64,000 nucleotides of DNA. Source: Syncephalis fuscata (taxonomy: Eukaryota > Zoopagomycota > Zoopagomycetes > Zoopagales > Piptocephalidaceae). A model generated the notes under the pieces. It ran no database searches. It was not told the origin of the DNA and saw only the letters and a program-made list of their open reading frames with translations. Made by a program: the position numbers and the translations under genes. Location of the stretch: the NCBI GenBank assembly GCA_025786725.1, contig JAHLTZ010000019.1, positions 411,083-475,082 of the forward strand. The letters are read 5' to 3'. The stretch's first letter is position 1. The number at the start of each line of letters is the position of its first letter. This document shows, in pieces, positions 61,280-64,000 of the stretch.

Positions 61280-61877
61280 AGTAAAAAATACTTGTACCAT
61301 TTTGTCGCGATCTGTCCATTCATGTCTTCTAGCATCTCGTTCAAATTGTATTAGCCATAAAATTGGATATTCGTTCTGTACTGTTCCTTCAAATGGCAAA
61401 ATGTTACTGCCTACTTTTAGCGTAATTTGATAATTTGATATTAGCGCGTGATAATCGTATTCTTAATTATTAAATATTGCTGGTACTTATTGGCAAGTAT
61501 ATTCCTTTTTTTTACTGAAATGATGGCAAATTAATATGTTGATTTAGTGGTGGTTGACTATTGGCGTTTAATACACTTCTTGGGTCGGGAAGTATAAGCT
61601 GTGTGTTAGCGGTTGGTCTTAAACCGTAATCTCTATTAAAACTAGTAGTCGACTGTTTCTCTTTCCTACTTTTAATAATAAAATACAGTTGTTTATCTAC
61701 TTTAATAAATAGTGATTCTTTTATCTTTTGTTCCATTCCGTCTGCTACCATGTCCTTAATTCCATCTCTACCTAAGTCTACTGCCATTTGACCTAAAAAA
61801 TGGGCTAGTGATAATACAAATCGTTTCATATCTGTCTGGTCACCTTTTCGCGCATGGATGCGATTATAGAACTCCAT
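61280..61877 (-). pseudogene. Gag-like relic of the third element
   Basis: 121 codons from an ATG at 61877 (MEFYNRIHARKGDQTDMKRF) are followed, after a stop at 61512, by a gag capsid-like segment on the same strand (LPFEGTVQNEYPILWLIQFE, HEWTDRDKM) at about 61440-61294. With the integrase relic downstream and no RT between them, this looks like an internally deleted element. The identification of the first part as gag is weak; the capsid-like second part is better. Confidence 0.5.
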
Positions 61878-63268
61878 GCTAATATTGATTTGTCTAGGCT
61901 GCCTGTGCAGTTCATATTTTGTATGAATAATAGTATTCTGCCGCGTAGTGATTCTAACTCTTTTGGGACGTCTTTTATGAAAGCTGAATTATATACTTCT
62001 TCGGTGTTATCGTCAGTTAGTTGACTAACAATAAGTTAAGTGTATTTTATATTTTTGCATTGTCTCGTGTTTGGATGGTCCAAGCGGTGGCCTTTTTAAC
62101 GCGTCTTTAGTTGGACCATCCATTGTACCATATCTTGTTCTTTTAGTACCAAGAGATCTTTCGGGATTGATAGAATTGTTTTACTAGTCTGAGTGGGCTT
62201 GCTAAATGTTATTATTCTATCCCTGGTAGAATAGTAACATCATGTAACTATTGGTATCGAAAAGTGTATTTTCAATAATCTAATGGTATTAATTACGTAT
62301 TTTATGTTATCATATGTGATCTAATTTTTATCTTTGTTCTTTCCATATCAACCAAACTAGATGTTTATAGAGTACATTAATATAATAATAATAATAATAA
62401 TGCATTTTTCGCCCCTGAATTTCATTTCATGTCAATAGTAATATCAGTCAAAAACAAACATGCAAAATTTAAATAACAATGATATAATAGAGCGACGGAT
62501 AATAGTTTATTGCAATATAGGCAATGTATATATTTATATTAAGCATGAGCTACACAAATATTATATATATATTATGCCAAGCAATCTCTAAAAGCTTCAT
62601 ATCTTTGGCTCTATATTTAGATTGCAACTACATTACCTGTTATTGCGTAATCTCACGTGCTTTAATTATTTACATTATTAGTACCCTGTTAGCTATTTAT
62701 TACTTAAATAGTCAGCTATGTATGATACTCGTATAGTTTTTATATTGTTCTAAACAAGGCAACTAATTAATAATAAACATTAATATAGTAGAATTCAATA
62801 ATTTATTAAAAATAACAAACTATGCGTGTATCTATATATAGTAAATGATACACAAATGTCTGTTTATGTATATGCTAAGCAATTTCCAAAGCATAAAACT
62901 CTTGATTATAAATGATAACCTATGTGTCTTTAAGGCAAGAACTAACATTATAATTAATTTTTAAACTTCAAATAATAAACAATAGAATTTTGAAGTATCA
63001 AAATAGTAATGGCTTTTTCAAATCAATAAATCGTAAATACACAGAATTGATGTGTAATTTGCATATTAATTTGTTTTTAATACATCAGCTTATCATAATG
63101 AATTGTGATTTGGCCAAGTAATTTACCGCAATTTATATAAACTCAAATTGTATTTAACACAACAAATATTTAATTGCTGAATATATACTAAATATAGCTA
63201 TTTACGATTACACAATAGTTATGTGTGACTTAGTCATGGTTTACTGCATTTTAAAGATATCAGTAATT
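61878..63268. other. AT-rich noncoding region with a short hairpin
   Basis: About 1.4 kb with no supported gene. A perfect 12-bp inverted repeat (TGGATGGTCCAA, 62072-62083, with TTGGACCATCCA, 62111-62122) encloses 27 nt. Open frames here encode only AT-driven hydrophobic sequence. Confidence 0.4.
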
Positions 63269-64000
63269 TTAGATAACTTTTAATTTATAATTTATTGACA
63301 TCAAGTAAAATTCATAAAGGCAGTGATGCCATAGCTTTTTTAATTTAGAAATATATATAGTTACTAACAGGTATAAGCCGACTAGAATAGCTTGTTGAGT
63401 TTCATTTATATGGATATCAGCACTGCGGATATTGTTTGGATCATTCATTGCTGAGGTGTCGGAGTCATTATTTATAGGTTTTTTTGTAACGTAATTCACA
63501 GTATCGTTGATGTAATATACCTAGAAAATGTTAGCTTGTATAAGTCGCATGAATACTTGCCAGTCAACGGTATAAAATATTCTTGAGAATCTCCTCCAAC
63601 CTCGAAAACAATAATAAGGCAACAGATTACATTGCAGAGAACTATCAGGCACATTATCTGAATACCATCACGGGCCAGTTTCCTCCATGCTTCATAGCCA
63701 TATCTTTGATAGCGTCTATAGGCTACAGTGCTAAAAATGATTGAAAAAAGTATGTTGCTTGGAACCATTGTGCCGATCCAGTAGAATGGGATAAAGAGAT
63801 GATAGTAAGAAAGCATCCGGCAGATTTTCCAATACAATGTGTGAGTAGTTGTATACAATATAAATAAAGAAAAGCTGTGGCAGAATGCAAATGGTGCCAC
63901 AAATGGCTACCCAGCGTTGCGATAACAGCACAAGGTAGGCTTTGTAAAGTACAATATGCTGTTGCAAAAGATTGAAAAGCTTACTGCCGCTACAATATAC
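63269..64000 (-). CDS. 3' part of a multi-pass membrane protein gene (cut by window edge)
   Basis: The minus strand from 64000 to about 63497 shows at least four hydrophobic segments (WVAICGTICILPQLFFIYIV region; FCHSFSLFILYTT; FIPFYWIGTMVPSNILF; DGIQIMCLIVLCNVICCLII) with basic loops (YRRYQRYGYEAWRKLARDG). This resembles a seven-helix receptor-like layout. There is a one-base frame change near 63900. A short intron may follow ...IPLT (GC donor GCAAGT near 63572, branch GCTAAC, acceptor TAG near 63534), leading to a polar tail up to a stop at 63269, but its phase does not fit without another base change. Otherwise the protein ends near 63496. Family not recognised. Confidence 0.5.

Noticed and set aside
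62524-62736. A 70-codon hydrophobic open frame
   Set aside because: AT-driven composition, no neighbours or signals to support it.
1-64000. tRNA, rRNA and spliceosomal RNA genes
   Set aside because: Reading by eye for T-loop, Sm-site and conserved snRNA motifs gave no candidate good enough to report; a covariance-model search was not possible.

Overview
The window is nuclear DNA of an intron-rich, AT-rich eukaryote, most likely an early-diverging fungus. The elongation factor 1-alpha gene carries the insertion around GWFKGW that marks opisthokonts. A Chz1-type histone chaperone and an Mtd1-type folate dehydrogenase point to fungi. Many introns are 40-80 nt with GTAAGT donors, CTAAC/TTAAC branch motifs and TAG acceptors. 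The exact lineage cannot be fixed from the sequence; a zoopagomycete- or mucoromycete-like fungus is a guess.

Layout. 1-18.7 kb is a dense housekeeping block: a PRL (PTP4A) phosphatase with a long disordered N-terminus, COX17, the Rag GTPase Gtr1, EF-1alpha with its promoter and a leader intron, mitochondrial ribosomal protein uL4, a ZRSR2/U2AF35-related splicing factor, a coiled-coil membrane protein, MTD1, a secreted-looking pseudokinase, the COMPASS subunit RBBP5/Swd1 and the SMC5/6 subunit Nse3. 18.7-20.4 kb holds a BRF2-like TFIIB-family factor. A 12-kb VPS13 gene (20.7-32.7 kb) is followed by a second kinase-like gene with a signal peptide, an EST1/SMG6-type PIN nuclease, a TPR/Mlp nucleoporin (41.4-49.2 kb) and CHZ1. 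From 50.9 to 61.9 kb the window is a retrotransposon graveyard: a near-complete chromodomain Ty3/Gypsy element with both LTRs, a second truncated Gypsy family with its 5' LTR, leader tandem repeats, gag and part of pol, a fragment related to the first family, and gag and integrase relics of a third. The right end holds the end of a multi-pass membrane protein gene.

How the genes relate. Genes are independent units, often in divergent pairs with short shared promoters (ZRSR2-like/coiled-coil gene, RBBP5/NSE3, BRF2/VPS13) or convergent pairs with 30-130 bp between stops. There are no operons.

Two cross-cutting observations matter most. (1) Many conserved genes show one-base frame breaks, nearly all fixed by one extra base. 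The two LTRs of the complete element differ by seven single-base indels and no substitutions. This points to uncorrected indel errors in the assembly, so genes should not be called pseudogenes on frameshifts alone. (2) The second Gypsy family has a textbook -1 ribosomal frameshift signal at its gag-pol junction: an in-frame GGGAAAC heptamer, a 5-nt spacer and a perfect 10-bp hairpin containing the gag stop.
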